A stretch of DNA of 64,000 nucleotides from Sipunculus nudus (taxonomy: Eukaryota; Annelida; Sipuncula; Golfingiida; Sipunculidae). Of this stretch, positions 12,501 to 27,500 are shown one piece after another. A program made the translations under genes and the position numbers. The notes beneath the pieces were generated by a model. The model did no database searches and had not been told where the DNA came from. It saw only the letters and a list, made by a program, of their open reading frames with translations. Where the stretch lies: assembly GCA_026874595.1 (NCBI GenBank), contig CM049310.1, positions 30,505,558 through 30,569,557 of the forward strand, in the 5' to 3' direction. Position 1 is the first letter of the stretch. Every line of letters starts with the position of its first letter.

Positions 12501-15500
12501 ATTTACACAATTTCTAGCTCACTCTGTGTATATATTGATTATCTAAGGGTAATTCCTGTTAAGATAAGTTCTTATAACACCTCTATGGCGGATGTATGAG
12601 CTTGTTTACAAACAATTTGTTGGTAAACAAAGCAATGTTGACAAGTGGAAAAAACTATTTAACCTAGTGAGGTGGTTGGCTTCATATATACAGAAGTTGA
12701 AAGTTCATTTGTTTTAAAATGCCCTTTGGGAAACTTTGGCTTATCAGATGTCCTAGTTGAATGTGTCTTGATTAATTTAATGGGCCCCTACATACTGTTA
12801 ACAAGTGGATATAAACATAACAAACAGCAAGTGTGTGGCTTGATTGGTGGTTTTTTTTTATCTATTTTTATGAAGGGTTCAGGGGATTATCTTTAGTTGA
12901 CAGACCTCAAATATCCGATTAGGCCCCTTTAACATTACAGCCTATGACAAAACGTGGGACAAGGTTATTAAAGAGAAGATATGTGATATTAAAATGTCAT
13001 GTGATAACTGATGTGTGAGATTTAGTTTTACATAAATGCCTTAGATATTTTTTTCAATAAACTTTTCTATAATTGGTTTTAATGTAATTATTAAACCTAT
13101 CACTGCAGAATCCCGCCGGAGGATCTATTTGTGCAACTTGTACTGAAAGAACCTTCAGGGAACACCGCTGACATGTTTGGAAAAATGGTGGGCCTTAGTA
13201 GTCAGCACTTGTGTGAGGTGGCAGCACTGGCACTGCTTCAAGATGGAGCCCAAGAAGAGATCATAATGGATTACTTTCACAAAGCTAGGGTATGTGTATA
13301 TGATTAATTCTCATAGTAATCTTAGGCAGGTTTTATCTGTTATCAGTGCAGATGGTGGCAAATAAACCTAACAGTGGAGACTGCCCTTGATGTGTAGTCA
13401 TATATCCACATTTATACACTAATGTTTTGAATTGCAGCTACAGACTAGTAATTTTACCTTCTGATAATAAAGGTATTTGTAGGTATTAATGTTTATGTGC
13501 TTACCCAGTCATGTAAGTAAATTGGCTGCAAAAGATAAGTTTATAAATATTGCATGCACCAGAATGTATGTTATTGGATACCCTGCTAATCATCCATCCT
13601 TTCCTGTCGGCTGAGTATCATTTTAACGTTTGGTCACTTTCTATCACATGATCAGTTACAATCTTGAAGAATTGTGTCACAATTTTTTTTATATTTTACA
13701 ATATAATTTTTATGTATATGGAAACATGTTTTATGTTGCCGAGAACTTGATTTTTAATATACATCTAGTTTACAGTTCATAATATTGATTGCAGACTCAC
13801 CTTTTTGAATGAGAAAGTTTACCTTGATATCATGAACATTGTATGACTGATTTCATCATATCTGTATTTATTTACTATTGCTTGAATAGTACTGTGGTTT
13901 TTGTTATAGGCCATGATAGAATTTTGATTCTACCTGGAAAACTTATAATTTAATTAACAAACATGAAATTATTTACAGATATATTTGATGAATGATATTA
14001 TATCTCTGTAATGTGAACTTTTTTAAGACCCCCTTGTGGAAACAAGCCTGCAGCTTGGCCCAGTACAGCTACCAGGAGAAGGCTATCTCCATTCTGGACA
14101 AAATCTGGAAGAAACAAGAGGAAGTTCCAGATGAACAATGGCCAGTCATGGCCAACCTGAAGGTCAAGGTCACTTTAGAACTGAGGGCAAAAGGTCATGG
14201 TCAGACTGACTTTTGCCAAGAATTGTGGTAAGCACACACTAAATATAGGTGGGGAGTAATTATGTTGCCTGTAATCAGCCCACTCATGTATTATGTCAGT
14301 ATCTTTTCTTACCATGCACTATGTACTATCAGCCCACTCATATATTATGTCAGTATCTTTTGCTACCATGCACTGTTTACCATCAGCCCACTCATGTAAT
14401 ATGTCGGTATCTCTTGTTACCATGCACTGTGTACCATCAGCCCACTCATGTATTATGTCAGTATCTTTTGGTACCATGCACTGTGTATCATCAGCCCACT
14501 CATGTATTATGTCAGTATCTTTTGGTACCATGCACTGTTTACCATCAGCCCACTCATGTAATATGTCAATATCTTTTGGTACCATGCACTACGTATCATC
14601 AGCCCACTCATGTATTATGTCAGTATCTTTTGGTACCATGCACTGTGTATCATCAGCCCACTCATGTAATATGTCAGTATCTTTTCTTACCATGCACTAT
14701 GTACTATCAGCCCACTCATGTATTATGTCAGTATCTTTTCTTACCATGCACTATGTACTATCAGCCCACTCATGTATTATGTCAGTATCTTTTGGCACCA
14801 TGCACTGTGTATCATCAGCCCACTCATGTAATATGTCAGCATCTTTTCTTACCATGCACTATGTACTATCAGCCCACTCATGTATTATGTCAGTATCTTT
14901 TGCTACCATGCTCGGTTTACCATTAGCCCACTTATGTATTATGTCAGTATATTTTGATACCATGCACTGTGTACCATCAGCCCACTCACATATTTTATCA
15001 GTATATTTTTCTACCATGCACGGTGTACCATCAGCCCATTCATGTATTATGTCAGTATATTTTGCTACCATGCTCTGTTTACCATTAGCCTACTTATGTA
15101 TTATGTCAGTATATTTTGCTACCATGCACTGTGTACCATTAGCCCACTCACGTATTTTATCAGTATATTTTTCTACCATGCACTGTGTACCATCAGCCCA
15201 CTAACGTATTTTATCAGTATATTTTTCTACCATGCACTGTGTACCATCAGCCCACTCATGTATTATGTCAGTATATTTTGCTACCATGCACTGTTTACCA
15301 TAAGCCCACTTATCTATTATGTCAGTATATTTTGCTACTGTGCACTGTGTACCATCAGCCCACTCATGTATTATGTCAGTATCTTTTCTTACCATGCACT
15401 GTGTACCACTGTATTCAGACAGGGATGGGGGAAGGCTTGTTATTAACACTCTGTAAATTGTTTCCATTATCAAAATGTGTTCACAAGACACGGATGTTTC

Positions 15501-18500
15501 CTTATCCCTACTATAGCAGTTCTTATAGTCACATACTCGTCCTGTTTGTTTAAAGAAAAATAATACTATTTTGGTCCCCCGCTTCCAAAGAATGGGGGAC
15601 ATTGTTTTGGGTTTGTCTGTCTGTCCGTCTGTCCCTTAGTCTGTCCATCCATCAGGTTTTCATTTCCATACAATAACTTTCCTAAATATTATCTGATTTC
15701 ATTCAAATTTGGGTCAGTGATTGCTCTCATGCCTACCTTGGTTGGGATTGGTTTTGGAGTGTCTCTCTGAAAATTTATTATCACCAGCTCCAAAACAAAC
15801 AAAGAATTTCCCTTATGTTCCCAATTCACACGAAAAAGTATGACATGTCGAGACCCTCAGGGGACAATGAAAACTAAAACACAGGCACTCTGACATGTGG
15901 AGACATCTTCAGGGAAAAAAGGGCATTTAACTACTGATAATATTTGTGAAGGAGAAAATAAAGGTTTAGAGTCAACAACTGTATTTAAAATGTTTTGAAT
16001 ATGCAAATATTTTATTATATCAATGTACAATCATTGAGAGTGACCAACTGTATTTAAAGTGTTTTGAATATGCAAATATTTTATTATATCAATGTACAAT
16101 CATTGAGAGTGACCAACTGTATTTAAAGTGTTTTGAATGTGCAATCATTTTATTCTATCCTATAAAATAATTCAATTAAGGCAGTTCCTTTTGTTAAAAA
16201 AAGATTGTTTGGACTATTTTAGTGACTTTCTCCTTGAGAACCGAAGCTACAATGTGCAGGATGCGTTTTCTGATCTGGTGGCATACAAACAGTATGAGAT
16301 GCTGTTCACTGTCACAAAGGTAGGTATGCTACCACAGTTATAAGTACCCTATTTCTTTGATCAGCGCCCAGGTGTTTATTCTTTTCAGACCCTGCTTTGA
16401 CCCAGCTTCTAAACAATGCAGGCATATATTTAAGGCCAGCATATGTTAAAAAAAAAATACATTATCAGGCTCGGCAGACAAAAGCACAAAACAACATACC
16501 ACACAACAAACTCGCCAGTCACTACTTTTGATTGCAATTGAGAACATTGCTGGTAAATGAATTGTGTTTACAAAACATCCTAACATGTCATCTTCTTAAT
16601 CGCGTATCATTAGAACAAGTTACAGGGAATCAGAGAGAGGGATTTTGATGTTGTGTTCAAGAATCTGTCCATGTATTGTCTTTTGAACTTTTAATCAGAA
16701 GAAAATGACATTTAAGTATTTACACAAAGTGCACACTGAAACAAAGTATCTCTTTAGGAAATAGGAATATGAATTATGCTGCTGTTCATAATATATTTTA
16801 TTACCTGAGTGGTGCCATTTGGATATTTGCAAACAGATTATGAACTGAATGAAAAATAGATGCAAAAATATGTTTTTTATTCCATGCCACTGACTTCATC
16901 AGTTACTAAGATCAAATAAAATATCCAGGTAACTCTGATATTAAATATCCAGAATGTGTTTAAATGTACACATGTATCATTCACTCAGAACACATGTTGC
17001 TGTTTCATGAGTGGTTGGTTACCATAATATAAAATGTTAAATCAGTTGTTGGGGATTGGGGCTAAGGTGACCAAGTTTCATATTGATTAAAGTGTCAGAT
17101 TTTTCCATCATTGACTGAATGTACATGTCACGTTTGTGTTTCAGACTTTGGGCCTATATCCTGAGTGTGTAGAAGCTTTGATTGGACATGGAAACACTGA
17201 GAGTGGGGGTAAGTTATTACAATTTATTTTAAGGCTAATCAACATCAGTGTCTAGAGCAATGGAACAACTTGGTCGCAGACACACAAACACACTTTGTGT
17301 ATAATAGTAAAGTATTTATTATAATAAATGGAAGCACTAAACACAATTCCTCTGTTGCATAAAATGGTATCAGGAATAATACTAGGTGTATCCTAATGGG
17401 GTAATTCTCCATATTCTTCAGGAGGAAAGTTGACATTATTTGGGAAATTCCAGAAAGGTCTATAGCAGTACCATTTATCAGAAACTATGCCAGTGGATCT
17501 GGTGGGTGAGCTAAACTTATGGAAAACACAGATGCTTTTAATTATTATCACACAATGCCTCTGTTGTCACACCTCAGAAATGCCATTTTTGTCCTGAATT
17601 GTCAGCAGTGATGTCGAGTGTCTCAGAAGGGAGGTGATCTTCCATATTTTCTCATAAATCCTGAGGAAATTGGTGTTATTTGGCAAATTTCTCTAACTTA
17701 AGGGTCGGTTGCAGGGCCACCTCAGCATAACCATTGGGTCAACCCAGCCCATGGAAAACCTGTCCAGCACAAACCTTGCCAAGAATGGATTGTAATGTAA
17801 GAATGGTTGATATCCTAGATATTTCAAATATTGATTGTTCAGGTAGGAATGGGTAGCATCTGACAGTTTGAGCAATATCCCAACATAAGTGCTCCCAATA
17901 GAATGATTTCCTAAAAAACTTTCAATATATATTTCATGGAAAATATTTAAAGTATATTCAGATTAATGAAACTAAATAAAAAAACAATAAAATATCCTTT
18001 CTCCCTTAATGCAGCAAAAACTTTAATGATTTGTAGATTAAAATTAAAAAAATTGTCAGCTTCTCATGCATCCCTGTCACCATGTAAAATCATAACAAAG
18101 GTAATCCATAATGAGATGCATTGAATCTGATATACCTAAAGATATGAATTTACATCATTTACCTGTTTTAATTCATTGTAATTGATGAAATTCTTTTTCA
18201 GTTCAGATTTCTATTTCTACCAAGTTATTTGATGTAGTTACAATAAGTTATAGTGTCAGAGCTTTTGCTTCTGAGCTGAGCACCATGACCCAAGGGTCAC
18301 ATGTACTAATTATTGAAGAACTAGCCATACTTTTAGGACTGGAGCAGCTACTGGTAAACCTGCTGCCCAACCAGCTGCTGAGCGGCCTGCTCGCAAAGCC
18401 AGACCTCATCCCGATGTTCCTCCAGGAGGCTGCTGCAGGCCTGGAGATGCTGCAGGAGGACCAGCTGCTTCTGCTGTTACAAGTGCTGGACCCATCCAAG

Positions 18501-21500
18501 TACAGCTACTGTGTCATCCAGGCCATATTGATGGACCACACGGAACAGTGAGGTTTAATGTTGTACACAAATCATGGTTTGTGACAAATTTGTGACCAGT
18601 TTTTGACAAATTTGTGACCAGTTGTGACCAGCTTGTGACCAGCTTGTGATAAACTAGTGACCCATTTTGTGACCAAGTTGTGACCAATTGTGACTTATTA
18701 GTGTTGAGCTTGTGACCAGCCTGTTGATAATTTGTGACCAATTTGTGACAACCTTTTGACCAGCTTTTGAACTATTTGTGACCAATTTGTGACCAGCTTA
18801 TGACCAATTTGTGACCATTTTTTGACCAGTTTGTGACCAATTTGTGCCCACCTTGTAACCAGTTTATGAACAGGTTGTGATCAGCTTGTGACCAGTCTGT
18901 GACTAGTTTGTGATCTGCTTGTGACAACTTTGTGACCAGCTTGTGTCCAGTTTGTGACCAGCTTGTGACAATTTGTGACCATCTTGTGACCAGTTTGTGA
19001 CCAATTTGTGACCACCTTGTGACCAGCTTGTGACCAATATATAACTACCTTGTGATCAATTTGTGACCAGCTTGTGACCAACTTGTGACCAGTTAGTGAC
19101 CAGTTTGTGACCACCTTATGACTAATTTGTGACCATCTATACTAATTTGTAACCAATTTTTGACCACCTTGTGACCAGATTGAAACCAATTTGTGACCAC
19201 TTTGTGACCAGTATGTGACCACCTTGTGACCAGCTTGTAACCAGTTTACCACCAGCTTGTAACCAATTTTGGACTAATTTGTTACCAGTTAGTGACAAGC
19301 TTCTGACCAATTTGTTACCAGCTTGTCACGTGCTTGTAACAAATTTGTGACCAGCTTGTGATCAGTTTGTGATCAGCTCATGACTAATTTGTGACCATCT
19401 TGTAACCAGTTTGACCAGCTTGTGACCAATTTGTGACCAATTTATGACCAGCCTGTGACCAATGTATGACCATCTTGTAACCAATATGTGACCAGCTTGT
19501 GACAAGTTTGTGACCAATTTGTGACCAATTTATGACCAGTTTTGACCAGCTTGTGACCAATTTGTGACCAGCTTGTGACCAATTTGTGACCAGCTTGTAA
19601 CCAATTTGTGATCAGCTTGTGACCAATTTGTGACAAGCTTGTGACCATTTTGTGACCACCTTGTAACCATCTTGTGACCAGTTGGTGACCAGCTTGTGAC
19701 CAATTTGTGACCAGGTTGTGATCAGGTTGTAATTAGCTTGTGACCAGTTTGTGACTAGTTTGTGATCAGCTAGTGACAAATTTGTGACCAGCTTGTTACC
19801 AGTTTGCGACCATCTTGTGACCAGTTTTTGACCAGTTTGTGACTAGTTTCTGATCAGCTTGTGACAAATATGTGACCACATTGTGACCAATTTGTTACCA
19901 TCTTGTGACCAGCTTGTAACCAATTTGCAAACAGTTTGTGACAAATTTGTGACCAATTAGTGACTAGCTTATGACCAGTTTTTGACCACCTTGTGACCAG
20001 CTTGTGACCAATTTGTAACCATCTTGTGACCAATTTGTGACCAATTTGTGACCAGCTTGTGACCAATTTGTGATCACCTTGTGACCAGCCTGTGACCACC
20101 TTGTAACCAGCTTGTGACCAGTTTGTGACCAGCTTGTGATCAGTGTTTGACCAATTTGCGACCAGCTTGTGACCAGTATGTGACCAATTTGTGACCAGCT
20201 TGTGACCAGCTTGTGACCAGTATGTGACCAATTTGTGACCAGCTTTTGACCAGTTTGTGACCATCTTTTGGCCAGTATGTGACCAATTTGTTACTAGCTT
20301 GTGACCAGTTTTTGACCAGTTTGTGACCAGTTTATGACAACCTTGTAACCAATTTGTGACCACCTTGTAACCAGCTTGTGACCAGTTTTTTACCTGTTTA
20401 TGACAAGCTTGTGACCAATTTGTTACCTTTTAATTACCAGTTTTTGACAAGCTTGTGACCAATTTGTTCCCACCTTGTGACCAATTTGTGACCAGGTTGT
20501 GATCAATTTGTGAACAATTTGTGACCAATATTATCTATCATTGAAGAGAAGTGAATCTGTTAAAATTTAGTGTCTTGTCAGTTAAAATGATAATGAATAT
20601 ATAAAATGGTAAAATATATAAAAAATACCTTTACTGACAGGGTATGACTATGCTGACACTTGTCCATAAAACATGAGCAGTGTATGTTGAATAAAGAACC
20701 ATGATATGAGGTATTGTTCATCTTCACACCCATAACAATAAGACTTTGTCACATGTCAGGTACAAAAAAGTGAAAAAAATTGTTCATTATTATAATTTTC
20801 CCACTGTCGGTAATTTAATATTGAACAGATTTTTGTTGTGCTGAGTGGATGTGAGTTTTTTTCAAGCTTGCAATATGTATGAACAGTATCCTTTGTACTC
20901 ATGTGCCTGTTTAATGTTTTCCATAAATGATTTAGTGATATATTTTTATTTTAGACTGCAAATGTCTATGACCTCACTCAACTCTGATCAGCTCTGGGTA
21001 AGTTGATAAGTTAAGAAAATATCTGCAAATGATGTGCTGTTAATGAATTTAAAATCTGTTTGCTGATTTAACATCAAAGTCTTTTATCTTGTGAGTAATT
21101 TTAAAATAAGCTTATCCCTTTATGTAAATACCAATTTCACTTGAATGTGATTAATTTATATTTATTCTTGTCAGAACCAATGATAACAGAGTCAGTCTGT
21201 CTGCATTGTCTGATTTACCACTTAATCCTGCTAGGTCTGCATGTTTTGTTTTACATTTGGGAACAGATAAATTATTTTTTTATAAATGGTTTAGTTCAAC
21301 ATCATTAGTGTAAAAAAAGTTATGTATTTTCCATAACAGGGGCAACAAGGATTACTAAGCAAACAGCTGGTGGAAATATTAATATATGGAGTACTTCTTA
21401 GACTGAAACAGCAAGGTCATAGGGCCCCTTGTATCATGCTCAACAAGGAACCGCTGACCCATAAGAAGGTATGGCAATAAACAAGTAAATGTAATCAATC

Positions 21501-24500
21501 AATGGTGTGTTATTTGTTGTGTATACTTTAATGAAATATGTAATTATATAATTCTGATTTCATAGTATCATTTTGTTGTGTGCAATAACTTTTAATAAGT
21601 CCATTTGGAGGTCATAAGGTCATATTTATTTTAGTTCTCATGAAGGTGGTCATATACATCGAATGATTGGCTAGGTCTGGTAAGGTATGCTATATAGTTA
21701 AATGAAAATGCACCACTTATAACAAACTACAGGGCATTATATTTTCATCATCTGGTTTTCCATGTTACTGAGATTTAATTCATGAAAATACCTGATGATC
21801 ATTGTATTTTATATTCACCAAAAAACTTGTTAAATTTTCACTTTGAGCAGGATGATTTAGCTTATGAAGATACGAGAAGAGACCAGTCTGTTTCCTGTGG
21901 GAGGTATCACTCAGCAGCTGTAGTGTCTGGTGTGCTATACACATGGGGTTGTCCAGCTCATGGGAGGTTGGTCTGTTTTACAGCATCCCAGTAAACATTG
22001 AAAATAACATGAAATAGTCTGCAAATATCCATGCAAAAAATATTGTTGTAGTCGCTCCTATTTAAAGCTTGCACAAGTCTTACCTTCACATGCCCCATTT
22101 AGTAAAATAAAGTGTGCAGTGAGCTTCATATGATTGATTTGGCAAAAAAAAATGGAAATTATAAAATTTCATTTTGAAAAGCATGAAATTTGTTTTAAAG
22201 ATTCTGTGATAAAATCCCGACATATTTCCTAAATTGGGAGTACAAAATATAACATTTAGTTTGAAGTTTAAGCTTAAGTTATTATACTTTATCCCACAGA
22301 TTAGGTCACGGTCAGCCTACACTGGAGCCGGTGACTTCTCCGTTGTTGGTGGCTTCATTGTTACATGTGAGAGTCTTGTCAGTTTCATGTGGCACCAACC
22401 ATACCATTGCTCGTACAGAGAATGGGGTGAGTCTCAACCAGCCTGTCTTTACTGGTAGGATCACCAATAAGCATTTAATACAGGTTGCATTTCTGTATTA
22501 TGAGCACCTCTTTATTATTGACACATCTGTATTATGATACTTATTTATTCTGACACCTCTGTATTATTGACACCTCTTTATTATTGACACCACTGTATTA
22601 TGAGCATCTCTTGATTATTGACACATCTGTGCTATTGACACATCTTTATTAATGACATCTCTGTATTATGAGCACCTCTTTATTATTGACACCTCTATTA
22701 TTAACACCTCTTTATTATTAACACCTTTTTATTATTTACACATCTTTATTATGAGCACCTCTGTACTTTGAACACCCTTTTATTAGTTCACTCTGTGAAC
22801 TTATGCCATAGCGCAGCGTCCGCCGTCCACTGTCCACTGTCAACTGTCCACCGTCCACAATCTGTTACCAAATATCTCAACAGCCAAAGCAGCTACCTTC
22901 ATGAAACTTTGCAGAATTACTGATCATGGGATGGACATGCAAAAATAAGCTTTTGGTGGCGCCACCTATGTTGACCTACTTTCTGCGGGAAGAAATGGTC
23001 TTTTCGACTTCTTTCAAGATAAGTCATAAAGTATTAATATTTTGGCCTTCATATCATAGTCAACAGTTCCTTAGAGGAAGGGGAATCATTTGAGTATAAA
23101 TTCAGTCAAGTCATTTTCAAGATGGCGTCTCTACAGAACTTCAAATTGTGTGGGTTGCAAAATTTAGCAACTTGATGTGTTTCCATACAGGATGCATTGT
23201 CTGTTACCAAATATTTTCGGAACTGCTGCAGCCTTCAGTTTCAAATTTCACAGGAATATTGATCATGTGACTGCCAGATGATTTTGACCTCCAGGTGGCG
23301 CCAGCTTTGTTGACCTACTTTCTGCGGGAAAAAAATGGTCTTTTCCACTTCTTCCAAGATAAGTCACAAAGTATTGAAATTTTGGCCTTCATATCATAGC
23401 CAACAGTTCCTTAGAAGAAGGGGAATAATTTGAGTATAAATTCAGTCAAGTCATATTCAAGATGGCGTCTCTACGGAACTTCAAATTCTGTCGATCGCAA
23501 AATATGACAGCTTGATGTGTTTCTATACATGATGTATTGTCTGTTACCAAATATCTTAGAAACTGCTGCAGCCTTCAGTTTCAAATTTCACAGGAATATT
23601 GATCATGTGACTGCCAGATGATTTTGACCTCCAGGTGGCGCCAGCTGTGTTGACCTACTTTCTGCGGGAAAAAATGGTCTTTTCCACTTCTTCCAAGATA
23701 AGTCACAAAGTATTGAAATTTTGGCCTTCATATCATAGCAAACAGTTCCTTGGAGGAAGGGGAATAATTTGAGTATAAATTCAGTCAAGTCATTTTCAAG
23801 ATGGCGTCTCTACAGAACTTCAAATTGTGTGGGTTGCAAAATTTAGCAACTTGATGTGTTTCCATACAGGATGTATTGTCTGTTACCAAATATTTTCGGA
23901 ACTGCTGCAGCCTTCAGTTTCAAATTTCACAGGAATATTGATCATGTGACTGCCAGATGATTTTGACCTCCAGGTGGTGCCACCTGTTTAGCTACTTTCA
24001 GCAGGCTGTAATGGTGTTTTCTGCTTTTATCCAAAATATGTCATTAAGTATTTATTTGTTATAATCCACAAAAACAGAGTCTCCTCTAGGACCCTTGGAC
24101 TGATATTTCCAAAACCTGGCATACTTGTTCCCTCACCTATGTAGTTGAAGGTAACAATGATGGAGAACCTTTCTGTGCAGTACAAACCTGGGTTTCTTTT
24201 ATATAACAACCCTCAATCTCAGGAGTGGTTCAACATATTTAGCTGAAATTTTGCATATTCATAGATCTTGGACTCCTCAGACTTACACTCAAGACTGATG
24301 ATGCCATCTGCAATTGTTTTCCCATGGCATCCCTGGTACATTTGCTGTGGGTGAAAATTGCTCATATCTCAGAAGTGGTTTAATGTATTGATCTGAAATT
24401 TGTCATGTCTATCCATCTAGGAAAGTTTTCTCGTTAACCAGACAGGTGGCGCCACCTACACTACTTTTTGCGGAGTGTCCAACTTTGCATTTGCCATCTG

Positions 24501-27500
24501 ATCGTCTTAGTGTTTGTTCAGTGTATTGGGTTGAAATTGTGCATGTCCATAGATCTTCGTCACCTCAATCTCGTAAACAAGACTGATGGCGCCATCTGCA
24601 ATAATTTTCCTGTGGTGTCCATTCATACATTTGCTTTTGGTGAAAATTGCTCATATCTCAGGAGTATTGGTCTGAAATTTGGCATGTGCAGTCATCTTGG
24701 AAAGTTTTCTCATAAACCATATAGGTGACCCCACCGACCTTGTGCAATAGGACAATGTTTACTTGGAAAGGAATGAATGGTATTTTCACATTCATTTATT
24801 TTTTAATCACTTGCCAAATTGCACAGTAATTCACAGAGTGAACATTAGACCCCTGGGTCTCTTGTTATGAACACTTCTATTATTGAAACATCTGTATTAA
24901 GAACACCTCTGTATTATTGACACCTCTGTATTATTGACACATCTGTATTATGATACTTATTTATTCTGACACCTCTGTTATATTGTCACCTCTGTATTAT
25001 GAGCGCCTCTATATTATTGACACCTCTTTAATATTGACACCTCTGTATTATTAACACCTCTTTATTATGAACACTTTTTTATTATTGGCACATCAATATT
25101 ATGAGCACCTCTGTATTATGAATGCATCTATTATTGATGCTTCTGTAGTATGAACACACCTGTATTATGAGCACCTCTTTATTATTGACACACCTGTATT
25201 ATTGACACATCTGTATTCTGATACTTATTTTTTTACACCTCTGTATAATTGACACCTCTTTATTATTGACAGCTCTGTATTATGAGCACCTCTTTATTAT
25301 TAACACATCTTTTTATTGACACCTCTTCATTATTGAAACCTCTGTATTATGAGCACCTCTTTATTATTGACACCTCTGTATAATGAGCACCTCTTTATTA
25401 TTGACACATCTTTTTATTGATGCCTCTTCATTATTGACACCTCTGTATTATGAGCACCTCTTAATTATGACACCTTTGTATTATTAGCACCTCTTTGATT
25501 GACACCTCTATTATTGACACTTCTTCATTATTGACATCTCTTTATTATTGGCACCTCATTATGAGCGCCTCTGTGTTATGAGCACCACTTAATCAGGGTC
25601 ACCGTTTAATTATGGGCGCAACTTTATTATTATATCTCTCTACTGTATATGGGCAATCTGTGACCTTGGCACCTCTTTATTTCAGGCACCTTTGTATTAT
25701 GGGTATTTTTTATGGCACCTTATTATATGGCACCTATTAATATTGATTTAGTCATTAAGTGTATAGTCATAGTTTTAACATTATGAATCAGCTTCATCCT
25801 TTGTTTACTGTTCAGTAATTTATTTTCAGTTGTATGGATGGGGCAGTTCCAAGTATGGTCAGGTAGGGTGTGGTCTGAGACAAGATGTGCTCCGCCCAGT
25901 GATGATTGACAGCCCTGATGGACTCGAATGGCGGGAGGTCAGTTGTGGCCAATACCACACTCTGGCCCTGATGGACTCGGGAAGGTAAGATCACTCTTCA
26001 TTGTAATCAACTTGTGGTGAACTTTGTCTCCAGGATTATTTCCTGAAAAATTCATCTATTAATCATCTTATGATATAACTTTTAAAATCATTTCTTGCTA
26101 TATGATATTTGAGATGTTATTTGAGAATTTAGATTGACAATATGTGGTTATGACGGTTATAACATTTAGCAATATTTTTAAAGACTTAACCTTTTTGAGT
26201 GTTGGTTCAGTGTCCTGTTTCAGAAGACACTATTGATGACAGAGATGCTTAAATTACAATAATTATATAAACTGTTGAGAGTTTGAATTTGAGAAAGCTG
26301 GCTGGAGAGATGGAGCAAAGTGAGAGTAGGCCAAGATACTCTAGCTACAAGTGTAACAAATGCTTTTATAGTGAACTATGGAGGCAACTAGCAAACGCTA
26401 GCCAACTTCGTAAACCAAATTTTCTTGAATACCTTTATAGAATAAAGTCAGATATGGAGTTATCAGTGGTTGCTTGGCCCTTTAACAGTAATATCTCTGA
26501 TATTTTTAGTGTATACAGTTGGGGATGGGGAGTTTTTGGTCAGCTGGGAAGAGGCAGCCCAGAAGACTCTTTGACCCCAGAACTTGTTTGTTTACCGAGT
26601 GAAGTGGTGATCACCCAGGTGGCAGCAGGGTATGCCCATTCACTGATGTTGTCCTCACAGGTTCGTAAATTGTGGTTGGCTTTGTTTGTGATGGGCATCG
26701 TTTTTATGATATTAAAGACAAGGCAGTTATCACCAAAAACTTTAATTCTTCAATCAGATGCTCAATCAAACAGTTGAACTGTTAAAAATTATTTGCATAT
26801 TTTACTTCCAAACCTAACACAAATAATTTCTAGGGAAAAACATGATTAAAACAGGTAAAGCTAAAAGTAAATATTAAAATAAGCACATGTATAGTGATCA
26901 CAGGTAAAAAGGCACCTCTGCACAAGATCATTCATTACAATGGGACATGTTTCCAGTTTGTTTGCTAATTGACAGACCAAGTGCCCCTGTTTACTCACCA
27001 ATGAACTTTAGTAATCACAGTTATTACTTGTTTCCCATAAGGTTTATACTATGAGTTTTATAATAATCTAATATCATTTATTTTCATGCAGGGTGATGTT
27101 TATGCATCTGGATTGGGTAAATTTGGACAGATTGGAAAAAATTCAAAATTCAAAGTCCTGTTACCACAGCAAATAGATCTTGAGAAACAGAAGATTGTTG
27201 CTGTGGCAACAAGCTTCTTCCATAATGTAAGTACATCAGCTGAGATATCATCTCTCAGAAAAGAAAGTAATTATATCAACAAAATATTAGTGAGAAATAT
27301 TGAGTCACATGAATTCAATTACTAATTCAGTTGAATGTGTAAGGAAATATCAAATTTGGCAAAGTATGCCAATTAATTTGAACTTCAATTTAAAAAGACT
27401 TCAGCATAGATGTTAATAATGAGCAGATTAATTATTAAGCAATAGAAACAAAACTTAAACAACCATTTATGTTTTCCTTTTATTTGGTTATTCAAAGTTT

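Noticed and set aside
14270-15415. CRISPR-like regular repeat spacing
   Set aside because: Units are contiguous with no unique spacers, and the DNA is eukaryotic.
14249-15602. Long open frames (225 and 303 codons, and others on the minus strand)
   Set aside because: They are produced by the 54-bp period in intron 9. Several overlapping frames on both strands are open at once.
18881-20363. Minus-strand frames with GHKLVTNWS repeats
   Set aside because: Translation of the 11-bp satellite (33 bp = 11 codons), with no start or splice context.
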